A DNA stretch of 64,000 nucleotides, taken from the NCBI GenBank assembly GCA_015055625.1, contig SVHU01000004.1, positions 85,264 through 149,263 of the forward strand, given 5' to 3'. Positions 51,744 to 61,252 of this stretch are shown piece after piece. The first letter of the stretch is position 1. The number at the start of each line of letters is the position of its first letter. The notes under the pieces were generated by a model. That model was not told the DNA's origin and searched no databases. It was given only the letters and a program-made list of their open reading frames with translations. The stretch is from Clostridiales bacterium (GTDB lineage: Bacteria > Bacillota > Clostridia > Christensenellales > Pumilibacteraceae). Both the position numbers and the translations under genes were made by a program.

Positions 51744-51785
51744 TAGTTTTAGATAAAAATTTATTATACTTTTCGCTAAACTATT

Positions 51786-52496
51786 TTAATACGTATACTC
51801 TTTAGGCTGAGCTTCGTTTACTTCGTGAATAAGCAACGTCTTTTTTTCTTTCGACATAAGAATTTCTACTATGCCGTTTATATCTTTGGGAAGCTCGTCC
51901 ACCACAAGTCCACACTTTGGCCTGTACGGTGTATCTCCATGATAATCCGCTCCACACGTTATTATAAGACTTTTTTCTTTAGCAACCTCTTTTACCTTCT
52001 CTTGAGAGGTTGTAAAATACTTGGGATGACAGCTGATTTCAATACCGTCCAAATACTGGGTATCAACCAACCTGTCCACACATCTAAAAGGATGCGCCTG
52101 AACAAGTATTCCTCCGTATTGCTTTACTGTTTCGTATATTTTTTCTAATGGATAATCATAAACATACGGATGGTCTGTCAAAAACTTTTCGTCCACACCA
52201 TAAGCAAGCAAATGAACATCCGGCGACCTTTGTAATTGACAAGCGGTAATCTCTATACCGTAATACACCTTTACTCCTACGCTATCACCATACGCTTTAG
52301 CATCTTTATATTCCTTATGATAATGCTCAACTAAATCTTCTACGCTTTCATAATATTTCAAATATGCACCGTAGTAGTGGTTAGTAAGAATTAGTGCGTC
52401 TATTCCGCATTCTTTTGCATAATTTATATTTTGCTCGTAAGTTAGCTGACAGCATCTGCTTATTGCCTTGCTGTGGCAATGCATATCTATAATCAT
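51786..52496 (-). CDS. PHP-domain phosphoesterase
   Basis: 236 aa metal-dependent phosphoesterase. DMHCHSK starts the PHP motif 1; ILTNHYYGAYL, GIEITAC, LVQAHPFRC, EISCHPKYF and CGADYHGDTPY give the usual His/Asp/Glu ligands. Members hydrolyse phosphomonoesters such as histidinol-phosphate or nucleotides. Its ATGA overlap with the nitrilase-GDPD gene shows they are co-translated. Substrate unknown. Confidence 0.88.
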   Translation of the reverse strand: MIIDMHCHSKAISRCCQLTYEQNINYAKECGIDALILTNHYYGAYLKYYESVEDLVEHYHKEYKDAKAYGDSVGVKVYYGIEITACQLQRSPDVHLLAYGVDEKFLTDHPYVYDYPLEKIYETVKQYGGILVQAHPFRCVDRLVDTQYLDGIEISCHPKYFTTSQEKVKEVAKEKSLIITCGADYHGDTPYRPKCGLVVDELPKDINGIVEILMSKEKKTLLIHEVNEAQPKEYTY

Positions 52497-54148
52497 TCTA
52501 TATTTGCCTCTTTGTTAAGAACGTTTCCTTTGATTTTATCGCCAAGCGCCGTTGCTATACGCTGATAATCGTTAGTAAGAATACAATCAATACCCATATC
52601 GATAAACTTGTTAGCCTCATTTGGATCATCTGACCAGAAAACGTTGCAACGTATCCCATTTGCGTGCGCTTTATCTATCATTTCCTGATTAAAATACGGT
52701 TTGAAAAGTTGTACCTTAGTACAGCCAAACTTAATTGCCCTATCCACTATTCCCCACGCATCGTCGCCACCGCCTACACACACTTCAATCTCTGGAGCTA
52801 AACGCCTAAGTTGAGGTATAACGTGGTCGTTACCCGTCATAAAATACACGTAGTTCTGACAATCGTACTTGTAAATTAGGTTGATTATCTTTTGTAGATA
52901 TCCCTCGTCTAACGGACTACCGTTACCGTACGTTTTAACGTGAATATTCATTATTGTTCTACACGCAAAATGTTTTAAAATTTCCTCAAACGTAAGAATT
53001 TTAAGACCTGCGTACGCACCGTTATGACCTTTACCAAAATCAAAAGCCCTAAGTTCTTCTAACGTCATATCGGGAATTCTACCCGTTCCGTTGCTTACTC
53101 TATCTAGATTTATATCATGGCACGATATAATCTCACCATCCTTAGTTTCCCAAATATCAAACTCTATTTCCATCGCTCCGCTTGCAACGGCTGCACCGTA
53201 TGCTGGCATAGAATTTTCGGGAGCTATGGTATTAAAACCACGGTGAGCGCAAAGTCGAGGGTAAGCAAGATGAGAATTTGGCAAAATAATTCCGCTACCA
53301 CCCGGACGGTATTTCCAAGGACGTCTGCCCTTTTCTATATACTCGAAGTGCGCAGCAGGGGGATTACCGTATCCTGCAGGCTTATAATATTTGTGCGAGG
53401 GATTGATTGTAATACATTCCATTCCCACACGCGATTTCATATTAAGCAAAACGTCACCATTTGGTGCAACAACCATACTAGCTCCACCAATATCCGAATT
53501 TTCGTCCATACTTACCGAAGAACGCAATACGAACGAATTGGTGTTATATGCCAAAAATCTACTCATTATCTCTAGTGCAGAATGTGTGTCCGAACGCTGA
53601 TGCGAGCAACCTATAATAAAATCAGGTCTTTTACGAGCAATATGCGCGAAAGCCTCGTAAAAATAGAAGTCATAGCAAGTTAGGAAAGCATATCTAAGCC
53701 CATCAATCTCCACAATCGTAGGCTCTTCATATTCGTAGGAATAATCACAATCCAGTTTACGCTTAAACACCTCGCCGTTTGTGGGATGTTGCTTAAAATA
53801 TAATCCTGCAATATTTCCCTCTCTATCTATTGCGTAAGTGGTATTTCTAGTTCCGTTTCCAGCATCGTATCCTGCATTTATAAACACAACGCTATTACAT
53901 CTTTTTGCGGTTATTCTTGCTTTTCGAATTAGAGCATCTGTATAGCGAGTTCTACTATTATCAGCTTGCTCTTTATTTTTTGTAAGAGCAGGAACATCGC
54001 AAGCTTCTGGAAAAACGATAATATCCATACTATCATCACACTTATCAAGCGTATCCATTTCCCACTTAAAAAGATCATCGCTTTCGTTATAATCGGTTGA
54101 ATAAAAAGGTTGAACTATACATACTTTCATATCTCTATTTTTATCCAT
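52493..54148 (-). CDS. Nitrilase-superfamily amidohydrolase fused to glycerophosphodiester phosphodiesterase
   Basis: 551 aa. Residues about 8-270: a carbon-nitrogen hydrolase with catalytic triad Glu in VFPEACD, Lys in LYFKQHPTNGE and Cys in FLTCYDFYF. Residues about 295-540: a GDPD with CAHRGFNTIAPENSMPAYG, EIEFDIWETKDGEIISCHD and a final CILTND, including the catalytic His pair and the Glu/Asp metal ligands. No signal peptide or membrane helix, so cytoplasmic. A fusion I have not met; it joins cleavage of a C-N bond and of a phosphodiester. ATGA overlap with a PHP phosphatase gene. Confidence 0.88.
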   Translation of the reverse strand: MDKNRDMKVCIVQPFYSTDYNESDDLFKWEMDTLDKCDDSMDIIVFPEACDVPALTKNKEQADNSRTRYTDALIRKARITAKRCNSVVFINAGYDAGNGTRNTTYAIDREGNIAGLYFKQHPTNGEVFKRKLDCDYSYEYEEPTIVEIDGLRYAFLTCYDFYFYEAFAHIARKRPDFIIGCSHQRSDTHSALEIMSRFLAYNTNSFVLRSSVSMDENSDIGGASMVVAPNGDVLLNMKSRVGMECITINPSHKYYKPAGYGNPPAAHFEYIEKGRRPWKYRPGGSGIILPNSHLAYPRLCAHRGFNTIAPENSMPAYGAAVASGAMEIEFDIWETKDGEIISCHDINLDRVSNGTGRIPDMTLEELRAFDFGKGHNGAYAGLKILTFEEILKHFACRTIMNIHVKTYGNGSPLDEGYLQKIINLIYKYDCQNYVYFMTGNDHVIPQLRRLAPEIEVCVGGGDDAWGIVDRAIKFGCTKVQLFKPYFNQEMIDKAHANGIRCNVFWSDDPNEANKFIDMGIDCILTNDYQRIATALGDKIKGNVLNKEANIE

Positions 54149-54232
54149 AAAACACTCCCTAAAAGTAAGATACTATTATTATAACACATCTAAACTTTAA
54201 ATACAAGCTGTTTTTAATTTATAATATAAAAA

Positions 54233-54262
54233 TTCACAACGCTAAAAGTTTAACGTTGTGAA
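54233..54262 (-). terminator. Terminator after rng
   Basis: TTCACAACG / CGTTGTGAA stem, then TTTTTAT on the minus strand. Confidence 0.82.
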
Positions 54263-54267
54263 TAATT

Positions 54268-55764
54268 TTAGTATAATAATAATGATTTTGACGGCACTGA
54301 AATTACGTTATCATAATAAGGCGTAAGCACGAACTTATCGTCGTCTATACTGTTTGATGGGGTAATATAAATACGTTTATCAATCCATTCGTTAGAACAG
54401 AAATAGTCAAAATATCTACTAGCAATCATATAGTCAGCAAGAGGTGACGCAACTTTTAGTGACACTCCCGATACTGTTTTATCTAAAAAGCACTTGCTAA
54501 GCGCTACTTTAATTTTTCTGCACATATAATCTTTAGAATATGTAAGAGCTGTACCCTCGCAATGCGGACACTTGTCTAAAAGTATGGTGGAAAGCTCTTT
54601 TCCCGTTTTTTTACGAGTTACTTCTACAAGACCAAGCTCCGTCATATCCGCTACTCTTGTTTTAGTTCTATCAAAACGCATTTCTTCGGATAGTCTTTGC
54701 ATTACTTTTTGCTTATGCTCTTCGTTGAACATGTCAATAAAATCGATGATAATTATTCCACCAATGTTGCGAAGGCGTATTTGTCTTGCAATCTCGGTAG
54801 CTGCCTCTAAGTTTGCGTTAAATACCGTTTCTTCATGATTGCTGTTTCCGCAGTATTTGCAAGTATTTACATCAATTACGGTAAGCGCTTCGGTATAATC
54901 AAAAACAAGCGAACCACCCGAGGGAAGCATTACTTTCTTTTGCAAAAGCTTGTCAACCTGAGCTATAATACCATATTTCTCGTACATATCGACAGGCTCG
55001 TCGTAAAGTCTAATTTTATCAACGAAATCAGGGTTGTAAGTTTTTAACTTTTCACGTAAAAACTCGCACTCATCCAACGAATTGCAATACACGGCTTCGG
55101 TATGAGAAGAAAGAATATCTCGCACCATTCTAAACACTATATCACCATCGTCATGGATTTTGGATATTGTTTGACGGTTCTTAAAGTCTTTTATTATGCT
55201 ATTCCATTGAGCTTTGAGAAGCTTAATTTCGTCAATTATTTCCGACTTTTTGGATTCTAAACATATTGTACGAGCAATAAGTCCAGTTCCTTCTCCCTTG
55301 TATTTTGTAAGAAATTGCATAAGATCAGCGCGTTTTTCTTCATCCGTAATTTTATTAGACACACCTACAAAATCAAGTGTAGGTAAGAATACTACGTATC
55401 TTCCTGCGAGCGAAATATTAGTGGTAAGACGCGCACCTTTTGTTCCAATCTCTTCCTTTGTTGCTTGTACGAGAATATAATCTCCACTCTTTGCGCAAAT
55501 TTGTTTGGGGATAACGTGCTCCATAACACTCTTGTGGTCCATTGTTTCTTCTACCGACAAAAATCCGTTTCTGTCGCGACCAATATCGACAAAAGCGGAC
55601 TGAAGCCCCTGCAATACGTTTACTACCTTTCCGCAGTATATATTGCCGGTAATATAGTTGGATTCTCTGATTTCAACGTAGTGTTCCTTAAGCTCGCCGT
55701 TTTGTAAAAGCGATATTGAGGAAGTCCCTTGCTGAATATCCACAAGTATAATGTCAGATTTCAC
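54268..55764 (-). CDS. rng: Ribonuclease G/E family protein
   Basis: Endoribonuclease for rRNA maturation and mRNA decay. N-terminal S1-like domain (GNIYCGKVVNVLQGLQSAFV), then DVNTCKY and GGIIIIDFIDM with catalytic Asp residues, and the Zn-link CPHCEG near residue 405. 498 aa, like clostridial RNase G. Lies at the end of the min-M50 cluster, as in other Clostridia. Confidence 0.92.
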   Translation of the reverse strand: MKSDIILVDIQQGTSSISLLQNGELKEHYVEIRESNYITGNIYCGKVVNVLQGLQSAFVDIGRDRNGFLSVEETMDHKSVMEHVIPKQICAKSGDYILVQATKEEIGTKGARLTTNISLAGRYVVFLPTLDFVGVSNKITDEEKRADLMQFLTKYKGEGTGLIARTICLESKKSEIIDEIKLLKAQWNSIIKDFKNRQTISKIHDDGDIVFRMVRDILSSHTEAVYCNSLDECEFLREKLKTYNPDFVDKIRLYDEPVDMYEKYGIIAQVDKLLQKKVMLPSGGSLVFDYTEALTVIDVNTCKYCGNSNHEETVFNANLEAATEIARQIRLRNIGGIIIIDFIDMFNEEHKQKVMQRLSEEMRFDRTKTRVADMTELGLVEVTRKKTGKELSTILLDKCPHCEGTALTYSKDYMCRKIKVALSKCFLDKTVSGVSLKVASPLADYMIASRYFDYFCSNEWIDKRIYITPSNSIDDDKFVLTPYYDNVISVPSKSLLLY

Positions 55765-55869
55765 AATTACATCCCAAATGTTGAACTTTCGGTATTATAA
55801 CAAAATTTAGTAAAAAAGTAAAGAAAAAACTACTCGATAATGGTAAGAAAATGCTAAAATTACAATTTT

Positions 55870-56751
55870 TTATCTCTCTTTTGGTATTTTATGAACTATG
55901 TCGGACAACGTATGAGCTTTATCGTAATATTGTTCGATGTACGTTTCGGGAATAATGCAACTAGGAATAAGGTCTTTATCTACTACAACAAAGCATGTAA
56001 ATCTGTCGCTTGATAACATTTTATAGGCATTATTAATAGTCATTTGCGGATTTACTGCAATTTCTTTTATTTCAATACCCTTGTTTAGTTTTTCACTTCG
56101 ATACCCAACGTGATACAATCTTTCATATCTACTGTTATTTTCAGGAAAAAGGGTAGAAAGAGTTGTAAATATACCTACTACTAAAAACGAGGGATTAAAC
56201 ATTCCTAATATTAGTGCAATTATAAATAGCGTAAACAGAATACAAGAAATTATATATCCCGAAATTTTAAGAACTTTGCGAGCTTGTTTAGCGTTAAGTT
56301 TTTTTAATAACACCGTATATAGAATTCGACCTCCATCTAAAGGATATACGGGCAACAAATTAAATAACAATAAAGACACATTTGCCCACACGAAATCGAT
56401 CGTAAAAAAATACGTAGACGGAAATGTCCACCATAATGCCGTACAAAAAATCGCAAGATATAAATTAACCAAAGGTCCAGCCAGCGCAATAGCTCTTTCA
56501 TCCTCTCTTTTCATTGTTTGCGCTTGCATTTTTAGCGACGCACCAAACACAGTAAAATTCATGCTGTTTAAAATATAACCGCGTTTTTTTGCCTCTTCAG
56601 CATGCGCAAATTCGTGTATGATAAGTGCAATTATGTACGATAATCCCTCATACGTTTGTCGCAAAAATGTAAAAACAAGTGCATACACAATAAATAGCGG
56701 AGAAATTTTAAACTTTAGCGATGAATATTTTTTTAGTATCTTTTTTAGCAT
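55870..56751 (-). CDS. M50 family membrane metalloprotease, SpoIVFB-like
   Basis: 293 aa from ATG 56751, which overlaps the preceding gene by 7 nt (ATGCTAA) and has GGTGG upstream. Membrane-embedded zinc protease: HEFAHAEE is the zinc motif and NLLPVYPLDGGRI supplies the third ligand Asp. About six helices, followed by a soluble C-terminal region resembling a single CBS-like domain (ITINNAYKMLSSDRFTCFVV type). SpoIVFB releases SigK in sporulating relatives; genomic position supports that group, but the function here is unproven. Confidence 0.85.
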   Translation of the reverse strand: MLKKILKKYSSLKFKISPLFIVYALVFTFLRQTYEGLSYIIALIIHEFAHAEEAKKRGYILNSMNFTVFGASLKMQAQTMKREDERAIALAGPLVNLYLAIFCTALWWTFPSTYFFTIDFVWANVSLLLFNLLPVYPLDGGRILYTVLLKKLNAKQARKVLKISGYIISCILFTLFIIALILGMFNPSFLVVGIFTTLSTLFPENNSRYERLYHVGYRSEKLNKGIEIKEIAVNPQMTINNAYKMLSSDRFTCFVVVDKDLIPSCIIPETYIEQYYDKAHTLSDIVHKIPKER

Positions 56752-56969
56752 TCTTCGCCACCTAAAACTATATACGCCGTATTTTCGCTTGTTGACTTTA
56801 ATACGCAAGGAATGATAACAAATTTAACAATCGCAAAAAATAAAATTACAAAAGCTAAAAATAACAGCTCACCCACGTATGGTAACGACCTTTGTTTCGT
56901 TGTTTCATCACATTCTAAATTGTCGTTTTTTTTACAGCTTTTATTATTGTATTTATTTAAATATTCCAT
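56745..56969 (-). CDS. Short single-helix protein at the SpoIVFA position
   Basis: 74 aa: a polar N-terminus (NKYNNKSCKKNDNLECDETT), one hydrophobic helix (about 31-55) and a short tail. It overlaps the M50 protease gene by 7 nt. In Clostridia and Bacillus the gene before SpoIVFB is SpoIVFA, a larger regulator with an extracellular LytM-like domain. This one lacks that domain, so it is either a reduced SpoIVFA or an unrelated small membrane partner. Confidence 0.6.
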   Translation of the reverse strand: MEYLNKYNNKSCKKNDNLECDETTKQRSLPYVGELLFLAFVILFFAIVKFVIIPCVLKSTSENTAYIVLGGEEC

Positions 56970-57007
56970 ACAAAAATTATACTGATAAAACCGCTATTTT
57001 ATGACTA

Positions 57008-57250
57008 TTATATCAGTTTTCCTATATCTATAAGTTTAGACGATACAGCCTTTACCGTGAGTACGTACTCGCCGTCCTTAGTAATATCCATATATACGTC
57101 TAAATCCTCATAAGAAAGAGTCATAAAATCCGTGAGCAACTTGTACTGTTCATTCTTTACGGTTTTAAGCATTCCTTCAATTTCGCCTATTGTATCGTTT
57201 ATACGTACCTTTCTAAGTCTTTCTTTTGCGCTCTCAATTCTTGTTTCCAT
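57008..57250 (-). CDS. minE: Cell division topological specificity factor MinE, divergent
   Basis: 80 aa directly after minD. A helix SAKERLRKVRINDTI resembles the MinE anti-MinCD helix, and a later beta part (LDVYMDITKDGEYVLTVKAV) its dimer domain. Sequence match is weak, so the name depends mainly on position 10 nt after minD. Confidence 0.6.
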   Translation of the reverse strand: METRIESAKERLRKVRINDTIGEIEGMLKTVKNEQYKLLTDFMTLSYEDLDVYMDITKDGEYVLTVKAVSSKLIDIGKLI

Positions 57251-57260
57251 TGACTTCTCC

Positions 57261-58052
57261 TTATATCTTATTTTTAATTAATCGTCTTACTGCACCCCAT
57301 AATCCCTTATAACGTTTTGTTAAATCAATTACTGTGTTAGTTCCATTTTCTATATTGTCGCACATAACCTTTATCGCTCTTGCTCCATCACTTCCCTCTT
57401 TTAGTGGACATCCAACCGAAGAAAGAGTGTTTATTCCGTCATTTTCGGGAATTATGGCAATAGGCTGAACTTCTAAAGCTTCCGTAACATCCTTTGCTTC
57501 TGCCATAGTAAGTGAAACAACCATATCCCCTCTTACCCTGTTTAGCGCATAACCTATCCGTGTAAAAGAATAGCTTTTTAATATCGCAATTACCGAGCTT
57601 GCGTCCTTTATTGCAGACACATGAGGCGTTGTTACCACTATCGCCTCTTTTGCAAGCGCTATCGCTCTATGAAAGCCAACGTCTATTCCGGCTGGACAAT
57701 CAATAAAAACGTAATCAAACCTGCTAAGTAACGTATTTACGGTCTTTTTGAGAAATTCTGTCGGTATTGACTCATTACGATACCCCTTTGAAGTTAGTAA
57801 AAACAAACTTTCCTGCACCTTATCTTTTGTCAGTGCCTGCGAAAGTCTACACTTTCCTCTCATCACGTCACTTAAATCATATACCACTCTATTTTCTACG
57901 TTCATAATCACGTCTAGATTATTAAGTCCAATATCCGTATCAATAAGCGCAACGCGTTTTCCTCTGCCTGCCAGTTCTCTTCCTATACAAACTGCCAAAG
58001 AAGATTTTCCTACACCGCCTTTTCCTGATGTTATTACTATTGCTCGCGACAT
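57261..58052 (-). CDS. minD: Septum-site determining ATPase MinD
   Basis: 263 aa ParA-type ATPase with deviant Walker A GKGGVGKSS (about residues 10-18), IDTDIGLNNLD, YVFIDCPAGID and the C-terminal amphipathic membrane-targeting helix GLWGAVRRLIKNKI. It recruits MinC to poles to block polar septation. minC is not next to it, unlike most Clostridia. Confidence 0.93.
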   Translation of the reverse strand: MSRAIVITSGKGGVGKSSLAVCIGRELAGRGKRVALIDTDIGLNNLDVIMNVENRVVYDLSDVMRGKCRLSQALTKDKVQESLFLLTSKGYRNESIPTEFLKKTVNTLLSRFDYVFIDCPAGIDVGFHRAIALAKEAIVVTTPHVSAIKDASSVIAILKSYSFTRIGYALNRVRGDMVVSLTMAEAKDVTEALEVQPIAIIPENDGINTLSSVGCPLKEGSDGARAIKVMCDNIENGTNTVIDLTKRYKGLWGAVRRLIKNKI

Positions 58053-58113
58053 ATAATCTCTCCACTCTTATAAACTTTGCAATTATTATACAACTTAAAA
58101 CATATAAAAAAAC

Positions 58114-58136
58114 GAGCTTTTTTGTTGAAAAAGCCC
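58114..58136 (-). terminator. Terminator between mreB and minD
   Basis: On the minus strand GGGCTTTTT pairs with AAAAAGCTC (one G-U pair) and is followed by TTTTTTT, so ppx-maf-mreB probably forms one unit and minD starts another. Confidence 0.75.
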
Positions 58137-58158
58137 ATTTTTTAACGATTATTCTTTA

Positions 58159-59163
58159 TTACTGTGTATTTATATTATCCATTAATTCTTTATCAGAAAT
58201 TAACTTTCCTCCGCCCGAAACCGATGCATATTCAGGCTCTGGAACAACAGTTACAGGTAGTGGAATACGCTCTGCAAGCATTTCTTTAAGCCCTGGGATT
58301 TTAGCGCCTCCACCCACAACAAATACACCTTTGTTGTGCAAACTCTCTGCAAGAGCAGGCGGACAATCATTGATTATACCAACAATTCCATCACATACTC
58401 TCTCATAATACGGCTGAAGCGTTTCATACAAATCGGATGCATACACTTTTACCGTAGTGGGTGTTAGCGAATCCGTGTCTAGCCCTTTAACTTCGGTTGC
58501 GGCAATATCGTTGGGATACAACGAAGCCGTTTCTTCCTTAAGGCGCATTGCTGTAGTTTTGCTAATTTTGATACCATACTTTCCTACAATATGGTCAATT
58601 ATAGCTCTATCCATCATATTTCCGCCAAGATTGAACGAACAACCAGAAATTACTGAATACATACCAACAAGCGCAACTTCCGTACTTCCTCCACCAATAG
58701 ACACTAACACAACACCTCCGTCCCTTATTGGCAAATTAGCACCCAAAGCACTTAAAAGTACCTTGTCAACCATTTCTACTTTGTTTATTCCTGCTTTTAC
58801 AAGCACGTCCTCATAAACTTTACGCTCGTCTACCGAAATTCCAGCAGGTACTGAAAGTATAGCTTTTAAAGAAGGCGCGAAAATTCGGGATCTTGATGGA
58901 AATATTTTTTTTATAAACTCTGCCAACATTAACGATGCAGATTCTGGATCTGAAATATATCCTTCACTAACGGGGAAAACCACGTTTATTTTTTCACCCG
59001 TCTTTCCTTGCATTTGTAAAGCCTCTTCGCCTACCGCTCTTACGGTATTTTCTTCATTATCTAGAAAAGCAACGGCGGTTGGCTCTCGTAATACTATATT
59101 GTAATTGTCGACGAATATCGTAGTATACGACGTTCCAATCTCAAGAGCAATATTTATTGCCAT
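58159..59163 (-). CDS. mreB: Rod-shape protein MreB/Mbl
   Basis: 334 aa actin homologue: NIALEIGTSYTTIFV (phosphate 1), VSIGGGSTEVALV (phosphate 2), VVGGGAKIPGL (adenosine). It organises sidewall peptidoglycan synthesis. In most Clostridia it is followed by mreC and mreD; here the next gene is minD. AAGGAG precedes the ATG; stop of maf overlaps it as TAATG. Confidence 0.92.
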   Translation of the reverse strand: MAINIALEIGTSYTTIFVDNYNIVLREPTAVAFLDNEENTVRAVGEEALQMQGKTGEKINVVFPVSEGYISDPESASLMLAEFIKKIFPSRSRIFAPSLKAILSVPAGISVDERKVYEDVLVKAGINKVEMVDKVLLSALGANLPIRDGGVVLVSIGGGSTEVALVGMYSVISGCSFNLGGNMMDRAIIDHIVGKYGIKISKTTAMRLKEETASLYPNDIAATEVKGLDTDSLTPTTVKVYASDLYETLQPYYERVCDGIVGIINDCPPALAESLHNKGVFVVGGGAKIPGLKEMLAERIPLPVTVVPEPEYASVSGGGKLISDKELMDNINTQ

Positions 59164-59738
59164 TAGTTTTCTCCTTTCGTTTCAAAAAACGATTCTATCA
59201 TATTTTGCACTGTTTGTACTGGAAATCCAATAACGTTATCGAGATTTCCGTCTACCTTTTTTACAAGTGGCGCTAGTTTTTTATCCTGTATTCCGTAAGC
59301 TCCAGCTTTGTCTAAAGGACTACCAGTAGCAACGTACGCATCTACTACTTCTTTTGCGTAAGCGTTAAACGTCACCTTTGTTTCTGTTACTGACGTTAGA
59401 AATTCTCCACTTTCTTTAATTAAGCACACGCCTGTTAAAACCTTATGAGTATTCCCGCAAAGCAATTTCAACATTCGTTTTGCTTCTTCTTCATCTTTAG
59501 GCTTCCCTAATATTATTTCGCCGTTCACAACAACTGTATCTGCGCCTATTACCTTTCCGCCTGTCTTGTCAAACACGTCCTTAGCCTTTAGATACGCTAG
59601 CTCTTTTACGAACTCGTACGGATTTGTAACGGACGTTTCTTCCTTTGCTGTCGACGGTATTACCTTTACGGTAATGTTTTTTATTTTTTTTATGAGTTCT
59701 ACGCGCCTTGGCGATGCGGAAGCTAAAATAATTTCCAT
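59163..59738 (-). CDS. maf: Maf-like nucleotide pyrophosphatase
   Basis: 191 aa. Opens ILASASPRRVELIKK, then GKVIGADTVV and GAYGIQDKKLAPLVKKVDGN, the Maf/YhdE signature. Hydrolyses dTTP, UTP or modified nucleotides to prevent their incorporation. Overlaps both neighbours by 1 nt (TAATG), so coupled. Confidence 0.93.
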   Translation of the reverse strand: MEIILASASPRRVELIKKIKNITVKVIPSTAKEETSVTNPYEFVKELAYLKAKDVFDKTGGKVIGADTVVVNGEIILGKPKDEEEAKRMLKLLCGNTHKVLTGVCLIKESGEFLTSVTETKVTFNAYAKEVVDAYVATGSPLDKAGAYGIQDKKLAPLVKKVDGNLDNVIGFPVQTVQNMIESFFETKGEN

Positions 59739-61252
59739 TATAAAATTTCGAGATTCTTCTTGTACGAGCGAGCAAATTCGCCAGCTGCGTCCATAGCATC
59801 ACGAATTTCAAGAGTGCAATCACCCTCAATCTCCGTCTTCATAATAACCGAATCACCCAATACGTCGCAATTAAGTCCCTTAACGTGCCCCTGCATACTT
59901 CTATCTAAGCTTTCGGCTATACGTAAAATTACGGAAAGGCGCATTACAGCAACAAGATCTTCTTCGTTTAGGATATCCTTATACTTTGCCCATTCGTGCA
60001 TATTGAAATCGTTTTTACGCAAACCTTGCGCTACAAACGCAGCAAGAACAAGCTCTCTATGCGTTACTCCGTAAAGGTTAGAGTTTAAGATAAAGTAGAA
60101 AGTATGCTTAAACTTGTTATAGAATTTTATAAGCGAACCGCTATCGTGTAAAAGCGCTGCAACTCTTAGTACTTTTACGTACTGACGTGGAAGCTTATGT
60201 AATACTCTAAGCTGTTTGTAAAGCTGTATGGAAAGATTACAAACCTGCTCTGCATGAGCTACGTTAAGACCGCAATACGTCATAATAGTATACGCAGAAT
60301 ATCCCAATACGTCGCTAATCGGTTTTTCAATTGTTGTAGGAACTGCGTGATTGAAAAGGAAGCCTTCTCTTATGCCTGCTCCTGAAATTATGAGCTTTTC
60401 AAAATTAGACTGAGTAAATACGCCCTTAATAGCAGCAAGAGCTGCAGGGAAAATATCCGCTCTATCGCTATTAAGACCTTTGATTTTAACAATCTTTTCA
60501 GGATCTAGATTAGTTATCGTGTCATATACAAGATTAAAATCGTCTAATGCAACGTTAAAGTTGTGAATCATATCCATAGGATAACGCTTAAGTCTTCTAC
60601 AAATACGGGCAAGGTTTCTAAATACTCCACCTACGCCAATAAACTGAACTTCGGGCTCAAGCTCTTTTAGCCAAGTTACTTTTTCTAGTTGTGAAGACAC
60701 GTATTCAAACATTTTTTCAGTACGCTCTTTAATGGTTAGAGAATCGTTTGAAAAAAGATCCGTGAGCGAAATAGTGCCCAAGGGAAGATTTTCTCTATTA
60801 AGAACATTACGTCGACTATAATGAATAAGTTGAAGAGAGCTACCGCTCATATCCATAATTACTGCTTTTGGCACATCAAGTGAATTAATTACACCGTGAT
60901 AGATGTGCATTGCTTCTTCCTCTTCGGAAAGAACTCTAATCTTAAATCCACAAACTGCATTTATCTCTTCAATAAAACTCTTTTGATTTTTTGCACGTCT
61001 TACTGCGTTCGTCGCAAAGGCATATACTTTGTCGACGTTGTAACTATCACATAGTTTACGGAACATCTTGAGCGTTTTTACCGCCTGCGCTACTCTGGAC
61101 GGCTTCAAAAAACCATCTCTATCCATGTCTTGTCCAAGTCTTACCGTTTCTTTAAGTTCGTCAAAAATTACGAAATGACCGTTTGTAAGTATTCTTGCAA
61201 GAACTAAACGCGCTGTATTACTGCCCAAATCAATTACCGCTACTGTTTCCAT
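59738..61252 (-). CDS. ppx: Ppx/GppA family phosphatase with HD domain
   Basis: 504 aa: N-terminal exopolyphosphatase/GppA domain (AVIDLGSNTARLVLAR, SGSSLQLIHYSRR, GISLT-like loop IGVGGVFRNLA) and a C-terminal HD-domain part (LRVAALLHDSGSLIKFYN). Degrades polyphosphate or pppGpp. First gene of ppx-maf-mreB; this pairing with maf is lineage-specific. Confidence 0.92.
   Translation of the reverse strand: METVAVIDLGSNTARLVLARILTNGHFVIFDELKETVRLGQDMDRDGFLKPSRVAQAVKTLKMFRKLCDSYNVDKVYAFATNAVRRAKNQKSFIEEINAVCGFKIRVLSEEEEAMHIYHGVINSLDVPKAVIMDMSGSSLQLIHYSRRNVLNRENLPLGTISLTDLFSNDSLTIKERTEKMFEYVSSQLEKVTWLKELEPEVQFIGVGGVFRNLARICRRLKRYPMDMIHNFNVALDDFNLVYDTITNLDPEKIVKIKGLNSDRADIFPAALAAIKGVFTQSNFEKLIISGAGIREGFLFNHAVPTTIEKPISDVLGYSAYTIMTYCGLNVAHAEQVCNLSIQLYKQLRVLHKLPRQYVKVLRVAALLHDSGSLIKFYNKFKHTFYFILNSNLYGVTHRELVLAAFVAQGLRKNDFNMHEWAKYKDILNEEDLVAVMRLSVILRIAESLDRSMQGHVKGLNCDVLGDSVIMKTEIEGDCTLEIRDAMDAAGEFARSYKKNLEIL

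Noticed and set aside
56751..56808. Start of the M50 gene at 56808
   Set aside because: Would overlap the preceding gene by over 60 nt without ribosome binding site; ATG 56751 has GGTGG and a 7-nt overlap.
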